NCBI GenBank assembly: GCA_016719945.1
Contig: JADJYE010000005.1
Location: 210,382-274,381 of the forward strand
DNA: 64,000 bases
Source of the DNA: Polyangiaceae bacterium
GTDB taxonomy: Bacteria; Myxococcota_A; Polyangia; Polyangiales; Polyangiaceae
Reading direction: 5' to 3'
The notes beneath the pieces are model-generated. The model searched no databases and was not told the origin of the DNA. It saw nothing but the letters and a program-made list of their open reading frames with translations. The position numbers and the translations under genes are program-made. Below are positions 42,767 to 52,457 of the stretch, one piece after another (the stretch's first letter is position 1; every line of letters begins with the position of its first letter).

Positions 42767-44053
42767 TCAGCCCGCCGCGACCCCACCCAGCAGGTAGTGC
42801 AAGCCGTTCTCGCGCGCGGACTTCTTCCCGTCACGCCAGTCGGAGAGCCAGCTCGCACCTGGGATCGCGACGCTGCCGGCGATGCCCGCGCCTGCGGCCG
42901 CGAGGGCGATGGGGGTGAGCGGCGCGGCGACGAGGCCCAGCGCGACGCTCGCGGCGCCAAACGCGACGCCGGCGGCCGCGTACCACGCCTTCTTCGCCGA
43001 GCTGGCGAGCCAGGCGTCGCGCGCCTTTCGGGCGTCCGCCAGATCATCGGCGAGGTCCGGCAGGAAGCGCTTCTCGAGCTCCCGCGAGAACCCCGCGCTC
43101 CACGGCTCTGAGTCGATCTGGCGCGCCAGGCGGGTCATTCGCTCGCGTAGGGCGGCGAGCCCATCCGCGTGCTTGCGGCGATACTCGAGGATCTCTGCGA
43201 GCGGCACGCTCACGTCGAGGATCGGGAGCTTCAGCGTGCTCAGCGCGGTGCTCGCGAGCGCGGCCGCCGACATCCCACCGGAGCGCCGGTCGATCACCTC
43301 GGCGATCTCCGGCTGGGCAGCGGCGCGGCGGAGCTTGTGGCCGAGCACGCGGCTGTGGAACGGCTCGTCTGTGATGGGGACCGCCCCGGTATGGTGGAGG
43401 CCCGCGAACAGGGCGTGGTTCACCATGATGGATTCGCCGAGCGCGAGCGGGAGGTCCGCATAGCGATACTCGGTCTCTCCCGCGTCGCCCGGCCGCACCT
43501 CGTCGTACGTCTGCCCCGACGCGGCGTACTCGAGGTATTCGCCAGGGTGTCCCCCGCTCATCTCCACGTAGCCCGCGGAGGTCGCCGCGAGCTCCCGCGC
43601 CACATCTCCCATGAGCCGGCGCATCGAGGCGTCCTCGAGCACCCGCGTGGGAACCTTGGCGAGGGAGAGCGTCCATCGGTGCTTGCCGGTGGCCCGCGCG
43701 TGCTCCTCACATAGGCCGAGGAGCTCCACGTCGGCCATGTCGCGCCGCACCTCCGCCTCGATCGCCTGCGCGTGGACGGCGAGCACATCCGCTGGCGACA
43801 CGAGCTCGAGGATGCCCTCGTCGCGCAGCAGCTTCAGCGCCTCGCGAGCGGCGGCGTCGGCGCCAATACCCTCCCAGCTCGCGCCCACCGGATCGAGGAT
43901 GGTGAGCTTGTCGAAATAGAGCGCCACGATACGCGCCAGCGAGAGCTGCTTGCCGGTGATGGAGGCGTACGGGAAATAGAAGAGGTCGGGCTGAGCATCG
44001 CGCGGCTCCGTCGTGAGACCACGCAGGATGCAGAACCGAACCCAGCGCGACAA
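42767..44053 (-). CDS. DUF6236-like protein of unknown function
   Basis: 428 residues from a TTG at 44053; the exact start is uncertain. N-terminal YFPYASITGKQLSLARIVAL followed by YFDKLTILDP resembles DUF6236 proteins, a family of unknown role. C-terminally there is a hydrophobic region (VAFGAASVALGLVAAPLTPI) that could be two membrane helices. No motif for an enzyme is evident. It is divergent from the following lipoprotein gene. Confidence 0.6.
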   Translation of the reverse strand: MSRWVRFCILRGLTTEPRDAQPDLFYFPYASITGKQLSLARIVALYFDKLTILDPVGASWEGIGADAAAREALKLLRDEGILELVSPADVLAVHAQAIEAEVRRDMADVELLGLCEEHARATGKHRWTLSLAKVPTRVLEDASMRRLMGDVARELAATSAGYVEMSGGHPGEYLEYAASGQTYDEVRPGDAGETEYRYADLPLALGESIMVNHALFAGLHHTGAVPITDEPFHSRVLGHKLRRAAAQPEIAEVIDRRSGGMSAAALASTALSTLKLPILDVSVPLAEILEYRRKHADGLAALRERMTRLARQIDSEPWSAGFSRELEKRFLPDLADDLADARKARDAWLASSAKKAWYAAAGVAFGAASVALGLVAAPLTPIALAAAGAGIAGSVAIPGASWLSDWRDGKKSARENGLHYLLGGVAAG

Positions 44054-44128
44054 GCTGCAGCGGTCGCGCTACTCCCACCTTGCGCCCTCCAGGCTCGACG
44101 CCCCCAGGGGCTCCAGGTAGGGGACGCC

Positions 44129-44931
44129 ATGGCGCGCGCCTCATCCTTCGTGTGGGTTGTGCTCCTGGCGTGCGCGTGCGGCGACGACGCGTCGACCCCG
44201 GCGGGCGGCGGAGCTGGAGCGTCCGGCTGGAGCGGCGGCGCGGGGGGCGCGCTCGCGGGCGGCGGGGGCGCGGGCGGCCAGACCCAGCCGGTACCCTTCG
44301 ACGGGACCGCGCCGACGTGTGTCGTCACGGACGACCTCACCGCGCCCGCCGTCTGCTGCTCCGACGAGAGCCTGCGGGCGCTGCCCGAGAGCGCGGCGAG
44401 CGTGCTCGATCTCTCCGACGCCGCCGCGATCGAGGAGGGGACGTGTGGCACGTACTACGACGAAGCCCAGCCGGGGACGCGGCGGTCCGTCGCCCTACCG
44501 CTCTCGCCTTCGTCGTACCCATTGAAGATCGTGCTGCCCGCGCTCGACGGCCCCGACCCCGCGTGCGAGGTGACCTGCGGCGGCGCCGAGCCCGTGGCCA
44601 CGACGTTCGGTGTCGCCCTGCGCACCGGCTCCGTCGAGGACGGCTATGTAATTGGCGGCGACACCGGCCGCGTGCTCGCGATCTCCGTGCCGCCGCCGTG
44701 GTTCTTCGTCTCCGGCGGCTGCGGTGAGGCGTGCCCGTGGCCGTGCCTCGAGGGTTACCAGGAGTTCGGCGTCCGCTCTTGCTACACCATGGCTTATGGC
44801 GACTTCGGCTTCGCCACCGCCGATCCCGCCGCCCCTCGGTGGAGGTGGTGGTCGAGCTCCTGGACGTCGGCGACGAGGCGTTCGAGGTCGCGCCGGGCGG
44901 CTGCTGTCTCTTCGGCGCGAGAGCCCAATGA
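44129..44931 (+). CDS. Gly-rich lipoprotein, frameshifted near the 3' end
   Basis: Starts MARASSFVWVVLLACACGDD (lipobox ACAC). A Gly/Ala linker, then a Cys-rich body (APTCVVTDD, PAVCCSDE, CEVTCGG, GGCGEACPWPCLEG) without recognised domain, possibly disulfide-stabilised in the periplasm. After FGFATADPAAP (about 44836) the natural continuation, SVEVVVELLDVGDEAFEVAP then GGCCLFGARAQ and a stop at 44931, is in another frame: one C missing from a CCCC run. The unshifted frame instead runs on in Arg/Ser-rich sequence. Confidence 0.65.
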
Positions 44932-44970
44932 CCTCGAGGTAGCGGCCGGGCGCTCATCGTCAAGGCCCGG

Positions 44971-46653
44971 CTACGCTCCCTGGCACTTCAGCGCGGCCAC
45001 CCTCTTTCGCGCGCGGTCCGCGCTGGCCGAGCCGGGGAGGGCCTGGCCCCAATGGCGCAGCACGGCCCGGTAGGCGTCACACGCCTTCGCCGTGTCTCCG
45101 AGCGCCTCGTAGGTCGCGCCGAGCTCGAGATATCCCCGCACGTGCGCCATCGGGTACACGAGCACGGTGCAGCTGCGCTGCGCAGCGAGCAGCAGCTCGA
45201 GCGCCCTGGGCGCGTCTCCGGCGAGGCGGTGCGCGCGCCCGAGCGCGTCCCAGCCGAGCACACCGAAGTGCAGCGCGTTGTCGTCGTGCAGCTGCCACAT
45301 GTCGAACCCCGAGGGTCGCGAGGCGAGCGTCCTCTTGGCCTCCTCGGCCGTGGCGACGCTCGCCACGCGCGACTGAAACCAGATCGCGCCCTCGTCGAAG
45401 CCGACCTTGCGCCGCATGGCCTCCCACGCGACGAGCTTGCTCTCCAGCTGGTCCGCCGGCAGTCGGCCCATTCGCGACAGCTCCCACCACAACAGCGGGG
45501 TCGGGTCCTCTGTCGGCAGCTGGCCGAACCCACCCTCCGCGGCGTGTCGCGCGGTGAGGAAGCCCTCGGCGTTCGCGGCGAAGCGCTTGTCGTCCTCGAG
45601 CTCGAGGCTGACCGAGGTGCTCAGCGCCGTGAGGACGGAGCGGTCCTCCAGGCTCGTCGCGCCGGCGAGGAGCCCCTCGAGCTGGCTGTCCGCCTCGGCG
45701 AACCGCCCCTGCAGCATCGCCACGCGCACCCGCGAGAGGCGCGCGGCGAGCCGGGTCCGCGGGGTGTTCGCGTGCTCCTCCGCCTTGGTGAGGAAGCCCT
45801 CCGCCGCGGCGATCGGCTCGCCCTGGGCGACCAGCGCCGAGGCAGCGTAGATCCATTGCAGCACCCCGCGGGCGCCCCGCGAATCCATCAGCTTCGCGTC
45901 GGCGATCACCTCGGCGCATTGGCCGAGGCGCGCGCGCATGCGCAGCCGATCCTGCAAGCAGTCGACGCTGCGCGTGTCGACGCATTGGTCGAGGGTCCTG
46001 CGCGCCTGCTCGACCTCTCCCTTGCGCAGCCGCAGGCGAGCGACGATCTGCAGCGCGTCGGCGTATTGGGGATCGAGCGCGACGGCGGCCTGGGCTTGCT
46101 CGAGCGCACCGTCGAGCTTGAACACCCGCTCCTGGGTCGCGGCGACCATGAAGCGCAGCTCTGCGTCTCCGGGCCACCTCTGGCTCGCCTCCTCGAAGCG
46201 CTGACCGGCGAGCCGGTAATCGGCCGGCTCGTTGACGTGCAGCGCCTCGATCGCCCTCAGCCAGGCACGATCACGCTCACCGAGCGCGGCCTCGTGGTCG
46301 GCGACGGTGCGCAGCCGCTCGCGCGCGCGGCTCAGCTCGCCGAAGACTCCCTCGATGTGAGCGAGGCGCAGCTGTGCCTGCGTGAATCCGGGGTCGGCCT
46401 TCACCGCCTCGTCGAGCTGCGCGCGCGCCCGACCCCAGTCGGCACGGCGCAGGCTCACGAGCGCCTGCTCGTAGGCTTGGCGCGCGGCGTCGCTCGGTTG
46501 ACCGGTGATGGGCAGGGAGGTGATGGGCGTCGGCGCGTCTGGGCTGGGGGACGCGGACGCCGAGGCGCTCACCGCGACAGCCGACTCGGAGCCGGGCGCG
46601 ACCCGAGACTCGTGCCTGGCCCACAAGGCGACCCCCGTCGCCGCGACGGCCAC
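44971..46653 (-). CDS. TPR-repeat protein with N-terminal membrane segment, probable part of a broken Ser/Thr kinase
   Basis: 560 residues. It starts within a membrane helix (VAVAATGVALW), then an Ala/Ser/Pro linker, then about ten tetratricopeptide-like helix pairs (ARAQLDEAVKADPGFTQAQL, EASQRWPGDAELRFMVAATQ, LAGDAPRALELLLAAQRSC). In myxobacteria this is the C-terminal half of kinase-TM-TPR receptor kinases. Directly upstream (46694-47110) is a kinase N-lobe fragment in another frame. The join lacks the kinase C-lobe, so the present gene is likely a remnant, or the assembly dropped about 0.5 kb. Confidence 0.75.
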   Translation of the reverse strand: MAVAATGVALWARHESRVAPGSESAVAVSASASASPSPDAPTPITSLPITGQPSDAARQAYEQALVSLRRADWGRARAQLDEAVKADPGFTQAQLRLAHIEGVFGELSRARERLRTVADHEAALGERDRAWLRAIEALHVNEPADYRLAGQRFEEASQRWPGDAELRFMVAATQERVFKLDGALEQAQAAVALDPQYADALQIVARLRLRKGEVEQARRTLDQCVDTRSVDCLQDRLRMRARLGQCAEVIADAKLMDSRGARGVLQWIYAASALVAQGEPIAAAEGFLTKAEEHANTPRTRLAARLSRVRVAMLQGRFAEADSQLEGLLAGATSLEDRSVLTALSTSVSLELEDDKRFAANAEGFLTARHAAEGGFGQLPTEDPTPLLWWELSRMGRLPADQLESKLVAWEAMRRKVGFDEGAIWFQSRVASVATAEEAKRTLASRPSGFDMWQLHDDNALHFGVLGWDALGRAHRLAGDAPRALELLLAAQRSCTVLVYPMAHVRGYLELGATYEALGDTAKACDAYRAVLRHWGQALPGSASADRARKRVAALKCQGA

Positions 46654-46693
46654 CCCGGCCAGCGCGATCCACAGCCGCGGACGCGGCTCCGCT

Positions 46694-47110
46694 TCACCGC
46701 GGCGGCGTCTGCCGGTGCACGACGCCCGCCGCGTGCGCTGCGCCGAGTCCCTCCGCGAGGTCTGCGCCGATCTCGAGCGCGCGCTGGGCCGGGAGCGAGC
46801 CGACCAGCGCCCGCAGGGTCCGGCCCTTGATCAGCTCCATCGCGATGTACAGCCGCTCGCGGTCCTCACCGATCTCGTACACCGTCGCGACCGTCGGGTG
46901 CTGCACGGCCGCGGCGGCCTTTCCCTCGCGCAGGAAGCGCCCGCGGAACGTCGCGTCAAAGCCTCGGCCCTCCGAGATGACCTTCACGGCGACCTCGCGC
47001 TCGAGCTTCTCGTCGAGCGCCCGGAACACCACCCCCATGCCCCCCGACCCCAGGGGGCCCAGCAGCTTGAAGTGCGCGATCCGATCGTCGCGAGCGTCTT
47101 GCCCGCTCAT
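46694..47110 (-). pseudogene. Ser/Thr kinase N-lobe fragment
   Basis: Residues MSGQDARDDRIAHFKLLGPL start a kinase with a good glycine loop (LGSGGMGVVF), the VAIK-type Lys (REVAVKVI), a Glu helix (FLREGKAAAAVQHP) and LYIAMELIKGRTL. It then breaks at VVHRQTPPR-stop, exactly where the catalytic loop HRDLKPxN should be. The D of HRD, DFG and APE segments are absent, so it cannot be an active kinase. Directly downstream is the TM-TPR part in another frame. Confidence 0.75.
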
Positions 47111-47245
47111 GTGCGCCGACCACACCACGGATCACCCAGTGCGGGAAGCTTCGGACGCCGCGCCACGCCACGCGCTCTGATGCAGAGCGTCAAAGTCAGC
47201 CCAAAATGACGAATTCCTGATGGGGGCTCGGGTCGCCCGATCCTA

Positions 47246-47932
47246 GTGTCGACGTCCGTGTCCAAGACAGCACCCCCCGCAGTCCTGCCCTTCGACGCCG
47301 GCGCCGACCCCATCGTGGTCATGCGCCCGAGCAACATCGCCCGCAGCGCCTTCCACATCGGATCCGCGGCGCTGTCGCTGCTGCTCCTCCGCGTGGTGCC
47401 GCATCGCGGCTGGCTGATCGCGATCGCGGGGTCGTTGGCCCTCTGGGCCTGGTCGATGGAGATCGGCCGCCGCTTCAGCCCGGCGCTCAACGCCAGGCTG
47501 GTGAAGGTCTTCTCCCCGATCGCCCACCATCACGAGCGGCACCAGACCAACTCGTCCACCTGGTACGTGACGGCGCTCACCGTGCTCGCCATCTTCGCGC
47601 CGATGACCGCGGCGGAGCTGGGCGTGCTGGTGCTCGGCCTCGCCGATCCGGCCGCCGGCGAGATCGGCCGGCGGTTCGGACGAACCTCGCCTGCGCGCGG
47701 GTCGCTCCCCTCGAGGGCAGCCTGGGCTTCCTCGTGGTGGGGACCGTCACGTCCTTCCTGTGGCTCACCGCGACCGGCTGGGCCGCGACGCCCGCCCTCT
47801 GGCTGGCCACGCTCGCGGCCGGCAGCGGCGCCCTCGCCGGCCGGGTCCACGCGGCGCTTCGACGACAACCTCGCCATTCCGCTGGTCGTCGCCGCGACGT
47901 CGACGCTGGTCCTCGGTCAGCTCGCGCTGTAG
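47246..47932 (+). CDS. CTP-dependent lipid kinase-like (phytol/dolichol kinase, CDP-transferase family), with two compensating frameshifts
   Basis: Starts MSTSVSKTAPPAVLPFDAGA. Membrane helices and the motif GLADPAAGEIGRRFGRT match the CTP:phytol/dolichol/diacylglycerol kinase family (G-x-G-D-x-x-A-x-x-G-x-x-x-G). From about 47685 to 47865 the protein-like frame is the +1-shifted one (APLEGSLGFLVVGTVTSFLW, LTATGWAATPALWLA), returning to DDNLAIPLVVAATSTLVLGQ at the end. Two small indels therefore bracket a 180-bp stretch. With them corrected the protein is complete. Confidence 0.65.
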   Translation: MSTSVSKTAPPAVLPFDAGADPIVVMRPSNIARSAFHIGSAALSLLLLRVVPHRGWLIAIAGSLALWAWSMEIGRRFSPALNARLVKVFSPIAHHHERHQTNSSTWYVTALTVLAIFAPMTAAELGVLVLGLADPAAGEIGRRFGRTSPARGSLPSRAAWASSWWGPSRPSCGSPRPAGPRRPPSGWPRSRPAAAPSPAGSTRRFDDNLAIPLVVAATSTLVLGQLAL

Positions 47933-48000
47933 CGAGCGCGTCGGCGGCAGCGCCGTGAGCGAGGCGACGCCCTCAACGTGGCGGCGCCTCGGCCTCGTGC

Positions 48001-48464
48001 CTACGGCACGAACGTCGTGCAAGATCCCGCGTCGCACGTGACCTCGATGAGGTCCTCCGACGCCGCGGTCTGGCCGTCCTCGGCCGTGGTCGGCTGCGCC
48101 GCGCACCCGCACTCCGGGTATTGCGAGACGCACACCGCCTCGGCGATGTCGAAGGTGTGGACCTGGTCGCTGCGGAGGCCGAGCGCGACGCGGCTGCCGC
48201 AACAATCGGCCTGGTGGAGCACGATCGCGCAGTCTGCCTCGCCGTCGCAGGCGACGTCGAACGACGGGAAGACGCCCCCGTCGCAGGCGACGTCGACGCC
48301 GCTTGCGCCGCCGCCCCTCGGCGCCGCCGCCGCCCGCCGGCGCCGCCGTCCGCCGCTCCGGCGCCGCCGCCCCCCCCCGGCGCCCCGGTTCCCGGCGTGT
48401 CGTCGCCGCAGCCGATCGCTGCAACGACGAAGAGCGCGAGGACCGCTACGCGATGGAGGCTCAC
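48001..48464 (-). CDS. Cys-rich lipoprotein with a frameshift in its Gly/Ala linker
   Basis: Starts at a GTG (48464): SLHRVAVLALFVVAAIGC is a lipobox signal. The linker is Gly/Ala-rich, and within it (about 48300-48340) the frame must shift once to give the C-terminal part VDVACDGGVFPSFDVACDGE, ADCAIVLHQADCCG, AVCVSQYPECGCAAQPTTAE, CDAGSCTTFVP-stop. Cys are many and paired, suggesting a disulfide-stabilised periplasmic lipoprotein. Not a recognised family; the composition resembles the lipoprotein at 44129. Confidence 0.6.
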
Positions 48465-49997
48465 GACCCGAGTGTAGCGGACGCCTGGTCAACGTCTTCA
48501 GCCCGGGGCGAGCCGCGACACGCTCACCGGCCCGTGGCGGGGCAGACCTCCTGAGGTGCGGGAAGGTCGAGGGGGACAGAAGCCTCCCGGCTCTCGGACG
48601 ACGCAGGTCAGCGCGCCGATGACGCCGAGCAGGCGAGCGACAACCGAGGAGGACGCTGCGTCGCGACCTCGGCGCGCTGCGACGCGCGGGTAGCTCCAGC
48701 CCACGACGCTGTCGTCGCTCGAGAGCGAAGCCCGACGTCCACCGGTGGCTCGACGGCCTGCGCTGTGCGCACGGTCTGCCCGCGGGGGCGTCGAACACGC
48801 GCGACGGGGGGCTGCGTCGCCCCGGCCTCGACCTCGCCAAGCCGCGAGCTGCCGTGACCGCAAGATCGCGACGCCGCCGGTCATCTTGGGTCAACATGCC
48901 GGCGGGGCGACGCCGGTCCCGGCGCTGCTAGGCGTCAGCGATCGGGCTGAGCGGCCAGCGTCGCGGTGAAGGGCGGTCGCCTAGCGGGGGTCGCGAACCG
49001 CGAGCTGGGGCTCGCGAAGCGCTCAGCAACGACGCGACCCCCAGGTGCTCGAAGCACAGCGTCTTGCCGTTCGGTGACGCGCGCGCCCCAAGGCGGGTGC
49101 GTCTCTCGCGTGAGCGCGAAGCCCGCTCGGCAAGCTCGGGACCGACCGCGCGCTCGAGCCGCGATGGCCAGCCGCTTGCGACGCGATCGAAGACGATCTC
49201 CGGAGGCGCTGAGCGAGCAGGAGCGATCGAATGACCCCCCGGATCACGGACGAGGTCGGCGACGGCCAGGACGGCGAAGCTCGGTCGACGGCGACGATGG
49301 CGCGGAGGCCCGCGACGTCGGTCCACCACAATGCGCCGCGGGGAGGCCGAGCACGACGCCGCGGGTTGGCTCGTGAGCGTCCAGCGGCGTCGAGCGCACT
49401 CACAGCGTGCGCATCCCGCCAAGGTGTACGCAACGCCATCGCGCGGCCCGGACGTCGCCGGATCAGCGTCCCGACGCCCGCCGTCGTGAAGGCGTCGCCG
49501 AGTGGGGTGGGGCGCAGGCAGACGCGGAAGACCCAGCGCCGCGACGCGGGGGGTCGGGCGGGCGCGGCGTCGGCTGCTCCGCGGAATCTCCGCAGCAAGG
49601 CGCTCGCGATGCGCAGCGCGCCTGCCCGCGCCGCCGGGCCCCTTCGCGGGCGACGCCGATCGATGCCATCGTCATGGCCGCGGCGCGCCCAGGCAGCGCG
49701 AGGCGACGTCACGTCCACCTCCCACCCAGCGACGTGGACGACGTCGCGAGCGCGCGTCGAGGCGCAGTGCGCCGGCCTCCGGGCGGCTCGCGCTCCTCGG
49801 GGCGACGCTCATCCGAGCGCACACGCGGGGAGGGTGGAGACACGGGTCGCCTCGGAGGTCCTCTTATCGCACACCCGCGACCGAGCGCCAGGCGCGTCTC
49901 CACGCACGGCTGCTCGACGGTGACGGCCCACGAGCCGAGACTGACCCAGGCGAAGGGGCGCTTGACAGCGGCCGCGTCACGCAACATAACAAGTTAC
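48465..49997. other. 1.5-kb stretch with no recognisable gene
   Basis: All open frames here have Arg/Pro/Ala/Ser-rich shadow composition, change frame, and show no family motif. Short protein-like pieces on the minus strand (for example AVLAVADLVRDPGGHS near 49250 and LCFEHLGVASLL near 49050) fall in different frames and may be debris of one or more decayed genes. I cannot name them. Confidence 0.5.
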
Positions 49998-50500
49998 ATG
50001 AGACGCGACAGCCGCCTCTCGGGGTGCTTCACCTCCCTCCTGACATGGCCCAGCGGCCAGAGCCGATGACTCCGAGGTGCTGGCGCGCTCGATGGACACC
50101 AACCCCGTCGTGATCCGCCGAATCCTCGCCGGCCTTCGAGACGCGGGATACGTCCAGTCGGAGAAGGGCCACGGCGGCGGGTGGTCACTCGCGCGCGACC
50201 TGTCGAAGATCACCCTGAGGGGACATCTACGAGGCGCTCGGCTCACCCGCGCTGCTCGCGATCGGCAACCGGACGGAGTCGCCAGGCTGCCTCGTCGAGG
50301 CGGCCGTCAACGCCCAGCTCAGCGAGGCCTTTGACGACGCGGAGGCGCTCCTGCTTTCGCGCCTCGCCGAGATCACTCTCGCGACGCTGAGCCACGACGT
50401 GCGCGCGCGACTCGCGGCGCGGAGCGGTGTCCAACGGTTGGACCCCGCTCACCCTTCAACCTCGAGCCGCCCGAAGCGCCATCGGACCAAGACCTCATGA
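49998..50500 (+). pseudogene. Rrf2-family transcriptional regulator, frameshifted
   Basis: Joining three frames gives a typical Rrf2 protein: MRRDSRLSG, HMAQRPEPMT-type middle, LARSMDTNPVVIRRILAGLR continuing DAGYVQSEKGHGGGWSLARD (helix-turn-helix and wing), then DIYEALGSPALLAIGNRTES and a helical end. Shifts are needed at about 50021, 50075 and 50218 (an extra G in GGGG). A TAAC-AA-GTTA inverted repeat at 49987-49996 directly precedes the ATG and may be its operator. Its stop overlaps the ATG of the next gene (ATGA), so it heads an operon with the flavoprotein and methyltransferase. Confidence 0.7.
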
Positions 50501-51411
50501 CCTACGACGTCCTCATCATCGGCGGCGGCCCCGCCGGCCTCTCCGCCGCGCTCGCGCTCGGGCTCGCGCGCAAGCGCGTCCTTCTGTGTGACTCCGGCTC
50601 GCGACGCAACGCCGCGGCGGAGCACCTCCACAACTTCGTCACGCGCGACGGCACGCCCCGAGCGAATTTCGCAGCGTCGGCCGCGAGCAGCTCACGAAGT
50701 ACCCGAGCGTCGAGCTGCGTGAGGCGCGCGTCCTGTCGATCGCCGGCGCGCGCGGAGCGTTCGAGGTGACATTGGAGGCTGGCGTCGTGGGGGCGCGCCG
50801 CATCCTCCTCGCGACCGGGATGATCGACGAGACGCTCCCGATCGAGGGCTTCCGTGAGCTGTGGGGCCGCTCCATCTTCCAGTGCCCCCTACTGCCACGG
50901 CTGGGAAATCCAGGACCGCCCTGGGGTACCTCGCGGGCGCAGACGCGGCTGCCCTCCTCACGCACTTTGCGCTCCAGGCGCGAGGGTGGACGCGCGACCT
51001 CGTCGTCTTCACGAACGACCAATTCGAGGTCCCAGCGGTGATCGCACGACGCTCGCCGCCGCAGGGATTCGACTCGAGACCGCACCGATCGCGCGGCTCC
51101 TCTCGCACGAGGGGGCAGCTCGGGGGCGTCGAGCTGACGACCGGGACGACCGTCGCCCGCGCGGCGCTCTTCGCTCACCCGCCCCAGCGACAGGTCGACG
51201 TCATTCGCGACCTCGGCGTCGGTCTCGATGAGCACGCCTCATGCGCGTCGATCCCATGCGGCGAGAGACGTCCGTGCCCGGGATCTACGCCGCGGGCGAT
51301 CTGGCGAGCCGGCAGCAGGCCGCCATCTTCGCGGCGGCCGCCGGCACGCAGGCCGCTGCGATGCTCAACCTCGAGCTGACCTCGGAGCTCGTCCTCAGCG
51401 GCGCGCTGTGA
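50497..51411 (+). pseudogene. Thioredoxin-reductase-like NAD(P)/FAD oxidoreductase, many frameshifts
   Basis: The start YDVLIIGGGPAGLSAALALG is a clean FAD-binding GxGxxG motif. Continuing across at least six small indels gives HNFVTRDGTPPSEFRSVGRE, RRILLATGMIDETLPIEGFR, FQCPYCHGWEIQ (the CxxC redox pair), LLTHFALQARGWTRDLVVFT, and a C-terminal VPGIYAAGDLASRQQAAIFA with the second FAD motif. The protein is a low-molecular-weight thioredoxin-reductase type. Most breaks are in C or G runs and leave motifs intact, which suggests sequence errors. It is coupled to the Rrf2 gene upstream. Confidence 0.75.
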
Positions 51412-51448
51412 GCATCCGCCACTCCCCGTCCACCCACGGCCCACATCG

Positions 51449-52151
51449 ATGAACCCACGAAGACCCCTCCGCGTGTTGAGCAACGAGGCGCCGCGCGCGC
51501 ACGGGCACGGCGCAGCGCACGGGCACGGCAATGCCCACGGGCACGACGGAGCGCACGCTCACGGCATGGGACACGGCCACCCTCCCTTCTCCGACGCGGA
51601 GGCCCTGGCGAGCGTGCTCGACGACCCCGCGCGTGACGCCTGGCAGCGACCCGACGAGGTGCTGCGTGCAATGGCGCTCGCGCCCACCATGAGCGTCGCC
51701 GACGTCGGCGCGGGGACCGGGTACTTCGCCGTGCGGCTCGCGCGCGCCGTCCCAGCGGGCGAGGTCACCGCGACCGACCTCGAGCCGAACATGGTGCGCT
51801 TCGTGAACGAGCGGGCTCAGCGCGAAGGGCTCCACAACCTCCGAGCGATCCTCGCCCCAGAGGGCGGCTCCGGCCTCGCGCGCGAGAGCGTCGACCGCAT
51901 CCTGGTCGTGCACGCTTGGCACCACCTCCCCGACCGCGCCGCGTTCGCGCGGGACCTCTCCGCTGCGCTTCGGCCCGGCGGCAGACTGTTCGTGGTCGAC
52001 TTCGCGGTCGACGCCCTCCGAGGCCCACCCGCGAGCCTGCGAGTCGCCCCCGAAGCGATCATCGCGGTCCGAGGCCGCGGGCTTGACGGCGCAGGTCTCG
52101 ACGGTCGCTGTCCCCGAGCAAACCATCGTCGATGGGTGGCGTGGGCCGTAG
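51449..52151 (+). CDS. His-rich N-terminus class I SAM methyltransferase, frameshift near the end
   Basis: An N-terminal His/Gly stretch (AHGHGAAHGHGNAHGHDG, HAHGMGHGH) looks like a metal-binding tail. The methyltransferase fold follows: VADVGAGTGYFAVRLARAVP (SAM motif I), TATDLEPNMVRFV, ILVVHAWHHLPDR, ALRPGGRLFVVDF. At about 52067 the frame must shift by one base to end EAAGLTAQVSTVAVPEQTIV, DGWRGP, stop at 52149-52151. Third gene of the Rrf2/flavoprotein cluster; similar trios occur widely and are thought to respond to redox or metal stress. Confidence 0.75.
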
Positions 52152-52213
52152 CGTCACGAAGGCGAGCGCGAAGGACGGCGGTGCGCATGGTGGCTACGTT
52201 GCCGACGTCAAGC

Positions 52214-52262
52214 GGCGACAGCGAGGGCTACCCTTGCGCCAAGGGTCCCCCTCGCTGTCGCC
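52214..52262. repeat. REP-3 palindrome, first copy
   Basis: 49-nt hairpin: GGCGACAGCGAGGG / CCCTCGCTGTCGCC outer arms and ACCCTTG / CAAGGGT inner stem. The right part CCCCTCGCTGTC is shared with REP-1, so the families are related, but no transposase gene is near. Confidence 0.8.
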
Positions 52263-52349
52263 CAGACAAGCCCTATTGGCCGGCGGTCCTGGGACTCGCG
52301 CACAACTGCCCGGAATCTCGCGACGCGCGGCGTGGACCACGTCGCTGGC

Positions 52350-52397
52350 GGCGACAGGAAGGCATCCCTTGCGCCAAGGGTCCCCCTCGCTGTCGCC
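52350..52397. repeat. REP-3 palindrome, second copy
   Basis: Same orientation as the first; the left arm is diverged (GGCGACAGGAAGGCATC) while the inner stem CCCTTG-CGC-CAAGGG and right arm are conserved. Confidence 0.75.
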
Positions 52398-52457
52398 CCG
52401 CCCGCTGTCGCTCAAACGAACCTCGTGGCGTCGTTCCCGCCTCGCGGTGTCGCGCGC

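Larger units (their letters stand above)
52152..52457. other. Intergenic stretch with two REP-3 palindromes
   Basis: The methyltransferase and rhodanese genes converge here. The two palindromes at 52214 and 52350 are the only structure recognised; no gene is supported. Confidence 0.55.

Noticed and set aside
49023..49718. Minus-strand 231-codon frame in the gene-poor stretch
   Set aside because: Arg/Ala/Pro-rich composition, no motif, and protein-like pieces fall in other frames.
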